The notes beneath the pieces are model-generated. The model ran no database searches. It was not told the origin of the DNA and saw nothing but the letters and a program-made list of their open reading frames with translations. A DNA stretch of 64,000 bases from Artocarpus heterophyllus (taxonomy: Eukaryota > Streptophyta > Magnoliopsida > Rosales > Moraceae), in assembly GCA_025403435.1 (NCBI GenBank), contig CM046341.1:18003460-18067459 (forward strand), read 5' to 3'. The position numbers and the translations under genes are program-made. Positions within the stretch are counted from its first letter, which is position 1, and every line of letters starts with the position of its first letter. Of the stretch, positions 10,974-21,484 are shown piece by piece.

Positions 10974-12979
10974 TGTTAGACATGTATGCCCTAAGGAGTA
11001 AAATGTAATAAGTTTTTAGAGCCATTTTTTATCAATAAAGAATTTATTTATTGTTTATATACCAAATCTTGTCCTCTTTATGTTCATATTTGTTAAATGT
11101 ATGTTAAGCAAACAAAAGTCTGAGACTGTCGGTCTAAACCTTAAGAATTGGGCATATGATGGACAGATTATGCAGAAGACACGATTCTTAAGGTGATGGT
11201 CTAAACCATAAGATCCGCAATCAAGGGAATAAAGTTGGGAACTTTATTCATGTAAAGATTGTTATGTTGTCTATATCTCAATTGGGAGATGGTTTGTCTT
11301 GGCCATCGGAGGTGGACTTCGTGAATAGAAACTTTGGCACATTGTCATAGGTGACGATGTGTTGGATCAGGACATAAAGTGAATTGATTTGGATTAATAA
11401 TTATGTCTTAGCAAATCGATTCACTTTAGACAATCATTTGTATTGTATTTTAATCTTGAGATGAATAGTGGGCCCGTTGTCTTGACTTGTGTCTTTTGAT
11501 GTACCAAAGGATGACACCCACATCTTAATAGTGGTATCCATGCCGGTACATTGGAGATATGACTCTTGATAGCGTAGACATATTATTCATAGATATGGAA
11601 TCCATAGCTCTTCTTCAGGAGTAATGATATCCTCTTATATGTGTTATCCTATAATTAAAAAACTGGAGCGCTCAACCATTTGGATACATAGGTGTAACTG
11701 AATGGTATACTGTCTTTGGATGGTAAGTTTTTCGATGGTGAGATAATGGAACGTAAGATAAAAATAATCGGGAAGGTAAGACAGAACTTGTCCTTAAGCT
11801 GATTATGGATAATCATATGGGGATATGATACACTATGATATGTCATGGAGACTTAGTTATACGGGCTTCGTAATTCTATGTAGTTCGAGCGTGCAGCTCC
11901 AAGCTTTTAGTGGAGTAGCATTGGAGTTCATAATTATGAAATGTATATATGGGATATTGGGTTTCGTAATTATCAGGAGCTTGAACTATATAGGTCCATT
12001 TGGTCCCCTTTGCTAGCTCACAATATCCTGTAACGATACAGTGTGCTTTTTCAATAATTGGTAACTTATATCGGATTTATCAGATTGGTTAAAATTTGAA
12101 AGAACCAAATAATTCATGTCTGTTTATCGGTTGAATTAATTTTGTAATAAAATTAATTCAAGATAAACTTGTTAAATTATTGGGATCGGATAATCTTTGT
12201 CTGTTTATCGGTTGATTTAATTTTGGATAAATTAGATCAAGATAAACTTGTAGAATTATTGGAAATTTATTTATTTTCCTAGAGATTATCTAGATAAAGT
12301 TGTTTTGATCAGATAACTTCTCTATTGGGTTATTTGAATTAAAACTGAGATTTTATCTTATAGAATCTCGGGTGGAAAATAAAAGATTCGCTGAGATTTT
12401 TATTCGGTAGTTCGGCCTGCCGATGGGGCTGTTTGGCTTGCCGATCATTTTGATCGGCCTGCCAATGAGCGAAGGATAAGATCACGTGTTTTTACGCGGA
12501 TCTTATCAGATATTGATTCGAATTTGATTCTGATCCAAATTTTTGAGACCTAATCTTATAAGGACTGATCCTAGACCCAACCTCTATAAATAGGGAGTAA
12601 GTCACATGATTATTTAGATCAATTGAGAGATTAAGAGTGATACTCTGCTAGTGAGAATCTAAAAACTCCCTAAGAGCTTTTGTTCACAAATCACGAGCAC
12701 TAGCTTTAGGTTCTCTTAATTGGTTGGAAGGAGAGTCACCTAGTGGAAGAGCTGTACGTGTGAGCTCACACTCACTTCGGTCGTGGATAGAGAATAGTAA
12801 AGAAGACCAGTTGGTTGAGGCTCTTCTGGAACGTTACTTCACTTCACATTTTTCGAGGGTCAACATACAACGGTTAGTAAGATCTGGTTGATTTATGCAT
12901 ATAGCATGTCGAACTTGTGTTTTAGAAAATACTCTGATATAAAATTTTTAAAATTCTGCTGTGTACTATTTTTCCTATA
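10974..12979 (+). mobile_element. Copia-family solo LTR with 5-bp TSD
   Basis: A 2006-bp block starts TGTTAGACATGTATGCCC and ends ...ACTATTTTTCCTATA. It matches the LTRs of copias 1-4 over its length. It is flanked by CTTAG at 10969-10973 and again at 12980-12984. There is no internal sequence, primer site or polypurine tract beside it, so it is the product of LTR-LTR recombination of a formerly complete element. The expected terminal CA is TA here. It interrupts the basic minus-strand ORF of the older gypsy element. Confidence 0.85.
12585..12592 (+). promoter_or_regulatory. TATA box of the solo LTR
   Basis: TATAAATA in the context CCTCTATAAATAGGGAG, the same position as in the other LTRs of this copia family; the U3/R border should lie about 30 bases downstream. 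CGGC-NN-GCCG-type dyads sit about 120-170 bases upstream (12411-12470). Confidence 0.6.
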
Positions 12980-13123
12980 CTTAGCAGCCGTAGCAATCTT
13001 AGAAACTTTTTCTTTGCTTTGGTACCATGGCACATGTTGGTGTGCTGGGGAAAGTTGTCTTGAAACCCCTCTTCTTTGATTATCTAACAATTTGGATGGT
13101 AGGAAGTTGTTGGAAGCAAACAC

Positions 13124-13806
13124 TAACTGGCGGTGCTATTGTGCAAAAGAAAATGGCGTACAAAATTATGTCTACTAAAATATTATCATTAAAATCGAGG
13201 ATGAAAAGGAAAATGGGTCCCATCAAGCGTGCCAAAAATATGTTAGGAAAAAATATTAAAATAAAAATAAATATACAAATAAAGTAAATGTTCTAATATT
13301 CTGCACAACATAATTTAACATATTCTAAATTGGGACCATTTGAGCTTATTAAGTTACTTCGACTTATTCAAGATTATAAGAATAATCTTTTAATTGTAGT
13401 TTCTTGGTACAAGAGAAAACTTTTTGATTCCGATAAATAAATGAAATTATAAAATAAAATAAAATTGTAAACCAATTTAATTTTAAGAAATTTTGGGTTA
13501 ATTTAAGATTGTGGCTAAGCTCGATATATAATTTTTTTATCAACTTGTCCGTTGAGGGATCAAATCACTCATAGTTCGAATGTTTGACTTTTGAATAGCT
13601 TAACAATTTTTTTTATAAAGTAAATGGCCTCCCTTTTAATCTAATTCCTTTTTTTGTGTGTTGTTTTGGAGATGAGTGAGACTTCATTTGAGATTTGCTT
13701 TCAGATCCGTCTGTTGGATTGAAGAAGAGTTCCCCCCTTGTAGCTAAATGTGTTGTCATTTATTCAAATTTGAAAGGCTCCAAATTATGCAACCAACGTG
13801 CTTTCC
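13124..13806. other. Spacer between the Tat-type gypsy and the outer gypsy LTR
   Basis: AT-rich sequence with no recognisable gene. The plus frame 13027-13287 is an antisense shadow running out of the older ORF. It may contain the degraded 5' UTR or LTR of the minus-strand gypsy, but no primer site or terminal TG/CA could be fixed. Confidence 0.4.
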
Positions 13807-13857
13807 ATAATTACTCCGTTAAATACTTGAGAAAGTATAAGTTTAGAATTTATTAAC

Positions 13858-15881
13858 TGTTGGAAAAAAAACAGTGTGAGGTGCGCAGCGGGAATTTTAA
13901 AATTTTAACATTAGAGTATTTTTCTAAAACACAACTTTGACATGCTGTATGTATAAATTAAATAGATCTCACTAACCTTTATATGCCGAAGAACCTCCAC
14001 AACCCTTGAAGAGAAATAACGTTCCAGAAGAGCCTCAACCAACTGGTCTTCTTTGCTATTCTCTATCCACGATCGGAGTAAGTGTGGGCTCACACGTACA
14101 ACTCTTCCACTGGTGACTCTCCTTCCAACCAATCGAGAGAACCCAAAGCTAGTGTTAGTGATTTGTGAAGAAAAGCTCTCAGGGAGTTTTCAGATGCTCA
14201 CCAGAAGAGTATCACTCTTAATCTCTCAATTGATCTGAGTAACTCATGAGACTTACTCCCTTTATATAGCGATTGGTCCTGGGGTCAGTCCTTATCAGAT
14301 TAGGTCTCAAAAACTCGAAACAGAATCAAGTTCGGATCAATATCTGATAAGATCTGCGTGAAAATGCGTAATCTTATCTCTTGCTGATCGGCAGGCTGAA
14401 CAGGCCCCATCGACAGGCCGAACACGTAGATCGACAGGCCAAACTGCCGCGTAAATATCTCCGCGAATCTTTTATTTTCCACCCGAGATTCTATAGGATA
14501 AAGTCTTAGTTTTGATTCAAATAACCCAATAGAGAAGTTATCTGATCAAAACACACTTTATCAAGATAATCTCTAAGAAAATAACTCAATTCACAATAAT
14601 TCTACAAGTTTATCTTGATTTAATTTATCCAATTAAATCAACCGATAAACAGACAAGAATTATCTGATCCCAATAATTCAACAAGTTTATCTTATATTAA
14701 TTTTATTACAAAATTAATTTAACCAATAAACAGACATGAATTATTTAATTCTTTCAAATTTTAAACCAATCCGATAAATCCGACATAAGTCACCAATTAT
14801 TGAAAAAGCACGCCGTATCGTTATAGGATTTTATGAGCTAGCAAAGGGGACCAAAATGGACCTATAAAGTTCAAGCTCTTGATAATTATGAAACCCAATA
14901 TCCTAGATATACATTTTACAATTATCAACTTTAACACTAGTCCACTAAAAGCTTGGAACTACACTCTCGAACTCTATAGAATTACGAAGCCCGTATAGCT
15001 AAGTCTCCATGACATATCAAAGTGTATGGTATCCCTATATGATAATCCATAATCAGCTTAAGGACAAGTTCTATTTGACCTTTCCGATTATTTTTTATCT
15101 TACATTCCATTATCTCACCATTAGAAAACTTACCATCCAAAGATAGTATACCATTCGGTTACACCTATGTATCCAAATGGTTGAGCGCTCCAGTTTTCAA
15201 TTATAGGATAACGCATATAAGAGGATATCATTACTCCTAAAGAGGAGCTATGGATTCCATATCTATGAATAACAAGTCTACGCTATCAAGAGTCATGCCT
15301 CCAATGTACCGGCATGCATACCACTATTGAGATGTGGGAGTCGCCCTTTGGTATATCAAAAGACACAAGTTGAGACAACGGGCCCACTATCCATCTCAGG
15401 ATTAAGATATAATACAACTAATTATCTAAAGTGAATCAATTTGCCAAGACATAATTATTAATCCAAATCAATTCACTTTGTGTCTCGATCCAACACGTCG
15501 TCACCCATGACAACGTGCCAATGTTTCTATTCACAGAGTCCAACTCCGATGGTCAAGACAAACCATCTCCTAATAGGGACATAGACAACATAACAATCTT
15601 TGCATGAATAAAGCGCCCAACTTTATTCCCTCGATTGCAGATCATATGTTTTAGATCGTCACCTTAAGAATCGCGTCTTCCGCATAATCAGTCCATCATA
15701 TGCCCAGTTCTTAAAGGTTTAGACCGACAGTCTTAGACCACTGTTTGCTTAACATACATTCAACAAATATGAACATAAAGAGGACAAGATTTGGTATATA
15801 TAAATGACTAAATTCTTTATTGATAAAAATGTCTCCAAAAACGTATTACATTTTTACTCCTTAGGGCATACATATCTAACA
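13858..15881 (-). repeat. 3' LTR of copia 1
   Basis: 2024 bp, beginning TGTTGGAAAAAAAA and ending CATATCTAACA on the plus strand. On the minus strand it opens TGTTAGATATGTATGCCC. It contains the TATA motif (14261-14268, minus) and a cluster of CGGCAGGCCGAAC-like dyads (about 14384-14452). Confidence 0.9.
14261..14268 (-). promoter_or_regulatory. TATA box in the 3' LTR of copia 1
   Basis: TATATAAA on the minus strand within GCTATATAAAGGGAGTAAG, matching in position the TATAAATAGGGAG of the solo LTR. As a 3' LTR promoter it would drive transcription out of the element towards 13858 and beyond. Confidence 0.55.
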
Positions 15882-15898
15882 ATCTCCCACTTGCACTA
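15882..15898 (-). other. Polypurine tract of copia 1
   Basis: Immediately inside the 3' LTR the minus strand reads GTGCAAGTGGGAGAT, the purine-rich primer for plus-strand DNA synthesis. The same sequence borders the 3' LTRs of copias 2, 3 and 4. Confidence 0.8.
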
Positions 15899-15997
15899 AG
15901 TGAGTAAATATAGCAAATCTCGCATACCCATAGCTTCCACATGTTTCTCGAAGACTCTCCCTGTAAGTGTCTCGTAAATGGATCAGCTTCCACATAT

Positions 15998-16630
15998 CTA
16001 AAAACGTATGACATGCCCGCCCTCAACGAAGTCCTTTATCACATGACACTTCCGATCAATATGTTTACTCTTCTTGTGAAATCTTGGTTCCTTAGCATTA
16101 GCTACCGCCGTACTGTTGTCACAATATAGTGATACCGCCTTATCCAAACCAAGAACAACCTCAAGATCCCCAAGAAACTTGCAGAGCCATACTGCTTCTT
16201 TCGAAGCATCACTAGCTGCCACATACTCGGCCTCCATCATTGAATCTGAAGTGCAATCTTGCTTTGCACTTCTCCAACTGATGGCACCGCCACCCAAAGT
16301 AAACACAAACCCCGAAGTCGATTTCCTAGAATTCAGACAGGATTGAAAATCTGAATCAGTATATCCTAGAGGAGTCAGGTCCTCACCTGAATATACAAGC
16401 ATATACCCTCAAGTCCTTCATAGGTCCTTGAAAATATGCTTTACCGCAACCCAATGGTTCGATCCTAGATCCGCCTAAAATCGACTTACAATCCCGACCA
16501 CATAGCTAATATCCGGTCGTGTGCAAAGCATGGCATACATGAGACTACCCACTGCTGAAGCATAAGGCACCTTCTTCATGTATTCTCTTTCTTCATAAGA
16601 CTTTGGAGAGTCTTTCTTAGAAAGAGTAAT
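15998..16630 (-). pseudogene. RNase H domain of copia 1
   Basis: Minus frame 16402-15998 shows the copia RNase H signature: GYTDSDFQSC (first Asp region), EAEYVAASDASKEAVWL (Glu region), LYCDNSTAVANAKEP (Asp) and HKKSKHIDRK (His region). Upstream to about 16630 the connection segment (YAMLCTRPDISY type) is readable but has stops near 16410, 16430 and 16480. The C-terminus is lost: after GGHV the frame shifts into a stop because about a dozen codons before the conserved DPFTK are missing. RNase H would remove genomic RNA after minus-strand synthesis. Confidence 0.8.
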
Positions 16631-16645
16631 TCTAGACCTAAATGG

Positions 16646-17356
16646 TTACCCACTTTTCTTGGAATCCTGCATTACAAACCTCCTGAGAATTTTATCTATG
16701 TAGCCAGCCTGTGACAAAGCTATCATTTTGTTATTCCTATCCTGAAAGATCTGGATATCGAGAACAAAATTAGCCTCACCCAAGTCCTTCATATCAAACT
16801 GCTTGGTCAACCATAATTTGACCGATGACAACACCTCAACGTCATTGCCAATTAGCAGAATGTCATCTACATAGAGTAGTAGAAAAACCACCTTCTCATC
16901 CTTTATGTGTTTATAAACACATGGTTTATCCACATTTTGTGAGAACCCATAAATCTTGATCACCTGATCAAATCTTATGTTCCAAGAACGAGAAGCCTGC
17001 TTAAGTCCATAAATTGACTTTAACAGCTTACAAACCATACCCTCTTGACCCGTGACCTTGAACCCGTCTGGCTGTTCCATATAAATGGGCTCATCAAGAT
17101 AGCCATTTAGAAAAGCCGTCTTGACATCCATCTACCAAATCTCATAGTCGAGAGCGGCAGCTATGGATAAGAGAATCCGGATGAACTTAAGCATGGCTAT
17201 AGGTGAAAAGGTTTCCTCATAATCGATTCCTTCCTTTTGCGTATAACCCTTAGCTACCAGTCTAGCCTTAAAGGTTTCAACCTTTCCATCCACTCCTCTT
17301 TTCCTCTTGTAGATCCACTTACACCCTATGGGCTTCACCCCTTCGGGAAGATCCAC
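16646..17356 (-). pseudogene. Reverse transcriptase of copia 1
   Basis: The frame 17356-17132 ([31 protein letters not shown]) continues in phase into 17131-16646 (MDVKTAFLNGYL, YGLKQASRSWNIRFD, LLYVDDILLIGND). These are the fingers and palm of Ty1/copia reverse transcriptase. Both the DVKTAFLNG Asp motif and the YVDD catalytic box are intact. A TAG at 17132-17134 replaces the usual Gln codon (CAG to TAG) just before MDVK, and another stop ends the frame at 16646. The enzyme would copy the element RNA into DNA inside the particle. This is one of the best-preserved RT cores among the copia copies here. Confidence 0.85.
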
Positions 17357-17557
17357 AAGCTCCCAAATCTAATTAGTCTCCATAGACTTCATCTTTATGT
17401 TCATGGCCTCTGTCCAGAGTTTTGAATCAACATCCTCCATAGCTTCTGCGTAAGTATAAGGATCCCTATCATTTTCATCCGGTTCAGCCAAGAAGACCTC
17501 GCCATTGAACATATACCTCTCAGGTTGACGCCCGATCCTCCTACTACGCCGAAGCCC

Positions 17558-18865
17558 CTAAGATTGTTGTTCAAGTTTGTTTGATTTTTCTACACTAATT
17601 GGAACGGTTTCATTCGAAACCTGCGGAGTGATTTCATCACTCCTTAACTCCTCAAGCACCACTTTGCTTCGAGGTTTAAAGTTGTCCATGTAACTCTCCT
17701 CAAGGAAAGTTGCATTAGTAGAAACCACGACTTTATTTTCCTTCGGGTTATAAAAATAACCCCCTTTAGTCCCTTTTGGATATCCTACAAACACGTAAAC
17801 TTTTGAATGTGCTTCCAACTTATTCGGATCCTTAAATAGGACATGAGCCGGACATCCCCGTATACGAATATGGTTTAAGGATGTCTTCCTTCTTGTCCAT
17901 AACTCGTGAGGAGTTTTAGGGACCGATTTTGAAGGCATATTGTTCAAAAGATAACATGCAGTTTGTAGTGCATATCCCCAAAAGGAAAAAGGTAATGATG
18001 AATAACTCATCATGGACCTGACCATGTCCAACAAAGTCCTATTTCTTCTCTCCGCTATGCCATTCTGCTACGGAGTGCCCGGCGTAGTCAAATGGGATAA
18101 AATCCCATTCTCTAACAAGTATCACAAGAACTCATCAGAAAGGTATTCTTCACCTCGATCAGATCGAAGTGCCTTTATGGGTCTACCCAATTGCTTTTCT
18201 ACTTCAGCCTGAAACTCCCTGAACTTGTCAAAAATTTCGCTTTTGTGGTGCATCAGGCACACATATCCATATCTTGAGTAATCGTCAATAAAAGTGACGA
18301 AGTACTCATACCCTCCTCGTGCCCGGATGTTCATCGGCCCGCAAACATCACTATGCACAAGTTCTAGAACCCCTTTGGCCCTATTGCCTTTAGACCCATA
18401 TGATCTTTTGGTCATTTTACCCTCCAAACAAGATTCACATTGAGGTATAGATTCCACCTTTAAGTGACTTAAAGGTCCATCCCTTACCAACCTTTGAATC
18501 CTATTCAGGTTAATGTGACCAAGGTGCAAATGCCAAAGATAAGTCTTATTAGAGTGACAAGTTTTAAGTCTTTTAGAGTTATTATCATTCATCCCAGCAT
18601 TAAGCAATAAGTCCATCTTAGGTTTGATAAAATATAGATTATTTTGCATCCATATAGAATAGAGAAAAGATTTGTTTTTACGAATCACCACTTTTTCATT
18701 AAAAGATACCATGTAGGAGTCTTTAAATAAACAAGATACAAAAATTAAATTCCTTTTAAATTTAGGAACATAAAAACAATCTTGCAAAAATAAATTCCTA
18801 CAGTTATCAAAGTAAAGATGGACGTCTCCCACTGCTTCCGCTGAGACCAAGGATCCATCGCCCAT
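17558..18865 (-). pseudogene. Integrase of copia 1
   Basis: Frame 18865-18122 holds the pre-integrase zinc-binding HHCC region (LWHLHLGHINL...CESCLEGK) and the core with HSDVCGP, FIDDYSRYGYV and LRSDRGEEYLS, supplying the two Asp residues of the DDE triad. In the same phase, 18034-17558 gives the Glu side ([15 protein letters not shown]) and the C-terminal region ([16 protein letters not shown]). Between them stops occur near 18120 and at about 18066 (CAG to TAG just before QNG). Integrase joins the DNA copy into the chromosome. All three acidic positions appear present in sequence. Confidence 0.82.
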
Positions 18866-18940
18866 TCGAAGTATGAAGTCTTCATGTAGCAGACTTCTCG
18901 TTTCTTTGAATCCCTGCAGAGAAACACAAACATGATTAAT

Positions 18941-18952
18941 TGCACCAAAATC
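18941..18952 (-). pseudogene. Protease active site of copia 1, DFGA instead of DSGA
   Basis: Read on the minus strand, the codons at 18952-18941 are GAT TTT GGT GCA, preceded by VI and followed by INHVCVSLQGF. The family box is DSGA, so the Ser after the catalytic Asp is Phe. The surrounding protease reading also has a TAG two codons upstream and about 25 codons are missing between the gag knuckle and this site. Confidence 0.65.
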
Positions 18953-19803
18953 TATGACCTAAATGTCACTGGATTCCTCAACCAAACTTTGGAAATGAAG
19001 TCCTTGCAATGCTTCTTAATATGCCCGACTTTACCACAGAAGAAGCACTTAAGCTTCTTTGGGTTCTTCTTCTTCTTCTTCTTGCTCTTGGTATTAGTAG
19101 GAACAGAAGACTTCCTGTTCCTGGCCAGTTGTTTCTTTCCATTCCCAGAGTTAGAATTGAAACCAGAAGCAGCTACCATGTTGGCCTCACCACCCACAGG
19201 AGACTCCCTGATCAGCAGTTCAAACTCCTGCAACTGTTTCATCAGTTTTGTCAAGGTCATATCCCGTTTATTGCTCAAATTAAATGTAGCTCTAAACAGA
19301 ATAAATTCCTTAGACAGAGCCTCAAAGACCATAGTCATCTGAGTTTCAGCATCGATGTCGGCTCCATTGGTTTGAGCCTCAGCGAGGTAACCCATGACCA
19401 ACATGATATGCTTTTTTACAGATGTCCTCGGTCTCTGTCTATAGTTAAGAAGTTTCCAAAGCGCATCTTGCCATTTTGTTATGGCCTGGCCTTCAAACAT
19501 GTCTTCAAGATTATCCAAGATCTGCTTCGCAGTCTCATAATCTTGATGTTGAGCCTACAACACATTATTCACGCTGGCCATAACATAGCAGCGGGCCTGA
19601 TCATTAGCATCTTTCCAGCGGTCATACGCTTGGAATTACTCATTAGATGAGTCTCCCGTAGGCTCAGGAGGACAAGGGGTTGTCAGAACATATTTCAGTT
19701 TCTCAAAGGATAGGACAATATCCAAGTTCCGTTTCCAATCATTGTAATTCTCATCGGTTAATTGGTTTTTGTCAAGTATCGATGATAAAGCATTTTTAGA
19801 CAT
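18952..19803 (-). pseudogene. Gag of copia 1
   Basis: The ATG at 19803-19801 begins MSKNALSSILDKNQL, then NYNDWKRNLDIVLSFEKLKYV, the usual start of this copia gag family. After stops near 19636 and 19556 the frame 19518-18952 gives the helical capsid part and a basic tail (KSKKKKKKNPKK) with an intact CX2CX4HX4C knuckle (CFFCGKVGHIKKHC, about 19060-19018). Gag makes the particle and the knuckle binds the RNA. It lies one phase away from the pol frames; because a deletion follows the knuckle I read this as damage, not programmed frameshifting. Confidence 0.82.
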
Positions 19804-19964
19804 TTTTAATCTACAATAAAGAATCATATACCAAACATAAGCAAACATATAATAATTTAGTAAGATACCACAATCATGTAAAATCATACAAATGTGTTTA
19901 TGTGTCAAAACCTTAAAAATATCACAACTTTACAACGATAATTCCCAACTCAAAATTCAACAAG

Positions 19965-20267
19965 CTCCTAGGGGAGTTATGCCAAATTCAATCAGGAACA
20001 CGGATCCCCTCTTGATTAATATATGCCATCCAGGACCCGTATGATCCAACATATATTAATAATCATTTGTTTAGCCATTAATTTTTTTAACATAGCTCCT
20101 AGGGGAGGTTAATAATAAAATTAACGTGAGTGTATAACCATCGTTTCAATATTTTATCCATGGTTTATAATCTCCACCTAGGGGTGTGCAACCATAAATC
20201 ATGCTAAAATACCTTATCCTCTTAGAGATCCAATTTGGTACATGATAGAAATCCCTTCCTAGGGGTC
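19965..20267 (-). repeat. Array of four small hairpins centred on CCCCTAGG
   Basis: In the RNA sense (minus strand) the units are CTCC-CCTA-GGAG (19976-19965 and 20107-20096), CACC-CCTA-GGTG (20186-20175) and GACC-CCTA-GGAA (20267-20256). The first three form perfect 4-bp stems with a CCTA loop; the third differs from the first two by a matched pair change (U-A to A-U). Centre-to-centre spacing is about 131, 79 and 81 bases. The block lies about 160-460 bases upstream of the gag ATG. Function unknown. Confidence 0.6.
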
Positions 20268-20751
20268 GGGACCACCATGTTCTTCCTATGGACCAACGAT
20301 GAAGGCCTTAGGTTCTCTCTTCGAAAACCTTCTTCCACTCAATCTTTTGAAATCAAGGTTTTATTTTAAAATTATGCATGAACAATTTTAATATGAGCGA
20401 CACTTCCTATTCTACATGACATGTTATCAATATACATGGCAAATCATATTATAATGCAGACAAGCAAAGCTACAAGCAAAACAATAATAACCATAATATT
20501 ATGGCTCCACCCTAGAGAATAGAAAACTAAGATTACAAGAGAATAATCGAGACATAAATCGATTCTTCATCCTTGAATCCTCAAGTTGTATCCTTCTTCA
20601 CATAATTCCCATCTTCAAGTCTTAAATCCCGTATGAATCAAATACTTCATATTTCTGGTCATATCCAAATTTAATGTTTCTTAGAATCATCTCAAAAATA
20701 AAATTAAAACTACACCGCAAAAATTGCACCTTTTTTGGAAATTTTCCAGCT

Positions 20752-20990
20752 CTCGGTCGGTAGGCTGATCTGGGTGATCAGCCTGCCGGTCATGCTTCAT
20801 CGGCTTACCAATCAAAAAGATCGGCCCGTCGACCCATGAAAGTTTGGCATGCCGAACTGGAAGTTCAACCTGCCGGCAGAGCCAGCCTATTTCTACCCCA
20901 CTGACGGCCTACCGAACCACACGTCCGGTCTACCGATCTGTGACCATCGGCCTGCCGAACTGAAGGTTCAGCATGCCGACCGAGCAGAAA
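20752..20990 (-). repeat. Dense array of CGGC-NN-GCCG-like dyads in the copia 1 leader
   Basis: About ten variants of the 14-base phrase TCGGCMTGCCGAMC occur in 240 bp, for example ATCGGCCTGCCGAAC, GACGGCCTACCGAAC, TTCAGCATGCCGACC and GATCAGCCTGCCGGTC. The core CGGC-NN-GCCG is self-complementary, so each unit can form a short stem or bind a dimeric protein. The same phrase recurs in the LTR upstream of the TATA box. Open frame 20849-21058 on the plus strand is a by-product of this GC-rich array. Confidence 0.65.
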
Positions 20991-21471
20991 TCTCTATTCC
21001 AGAAAATACAATTTTAATGCAATTCATCAATTTTATTTTTAACAATTCAAAAACATAAAATTAGAGACTAAGAAAATACCTGGGTGCGCCATCATCGATA
21101 TTCTAGATCCGTCTTCTCCAAATAATTATTTAATTACAAAATTCTTACAAATTTAAATTTAAATAACAATTCCTAGACGGAGATGATAGTCCGCCATCTA
21201 ATTAATGAAAAAACTTAGATACACATTCTAACTTCTAAGGAACCATAACCGGCATAAATTAATTAATTAATAAATAATTAAATAACAATTTAATCAACTA
21301 TAATTAATTAATGAACATTCACCACATAATCCAGGACAACATATAATAATATAGAAACCTAGAGTGCGAACTCTCTTTGTAAAATTAAATTCAAGCATAG
21401 GAGAGATTAAGATCACAAAATTTATACATATAGTATGACCACAAACTCGTAAATTTATGTAAAAACCTTGT

Positions 21472-21484
21472 CTCTGATACCAAT
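21472..21484 (-). other. Primer binding site of copia 1
   Basis: The plus strand reads TCTCTGATACCAAT directly before the 5' LTR, i.e. TTGGTATCAGAGA on the element strand, complementary to the 3' end of initiator tRNA-Met (standard TGGTATCAGAGC). Confidence 0.85.

Larger units (their letters stand above)
4367..13123 (-). mobile_element. Old Tat/Ogre-type Ty3/gypsy retrotransposon, truncated and interrupted
   Basis: On the minus strand the order is: unassigned ORF (13123-10786), gag (about 10780-9060), gag-protease linker (9050-6436), protease (about 6290-5860), linker, RT N-terminus (5077-4862) and RNase H (4831-4367). This is the gag-PR-RT-RH order of Ty3/gypsy, and the phrases are those of the plant Tat lineage. 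Integrase and both LTRs are not seen; the left end stops at a tandem duplication. Two insertions split it: an LTR-like block (about 7030-8745) and a copia solo LTR (10974-12979). Stops and frame shifts occur throughout. It is among the oldest elements in the window. Confidence 0.75.
10786..13123 (-). pseudogene. Unassigned ORF upstream of gag, split by a copia solo LTR
   Basis: The minus frame from 13123 reads through SPAHQHVPWYQSKEKVSK to IATAA at about 12985. After removal of the LTR at 10974-12979 and one TSD copy it continues in phase as KNLKGKATKGLKKRQDRTTK down to a stop at 10786. The protein would be about 125 residues and strongly basic. It lies where some Tat/Ogre elements have an extra ORF before gag, but I recognise no domain. 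The smooth continuation across the LTR supports both the insertion and the reality of the frame. Confidence 0.5.
19804..21471 (-). other. Long 5' leader of copia 1
   Basis: About 1.67 kb between the primer site and the gag ATG without coding potential. It contains two structured blocks: four TAGG/CCTA-centred hairpins (19965-20267) and a dyad array (20752-20990). The rest is AT-rich. Copies 2 and 4 carry the same leader. Confidence 0.7.

Noticed and set aside
19009..19650. Plus-strand open frame of 213 codons
   Set aside because: It lies antisense to the copia 1 gag and its composition is explained by that gene; no domain and no promoter of its own.
18952..19803. Programmed frameshift between gag and pol in copia 1
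   Set aside because: About 25 codons are missing at the phase change and this element type normally uses one frame, so a deletion explains it better.
20752..20990. CRISPR-like or satellite array
   Set aside because: Units are variable, lack equal-length unique spacers, and sit inside a plant retrotransposon leader; no cas genes.
20849..21058. Plus-strand open frame in the copia 1 leader
   Set aside because: It is created by the GC-rich dyad array; the array, not a protein, is conserved in copias 2 and 4.
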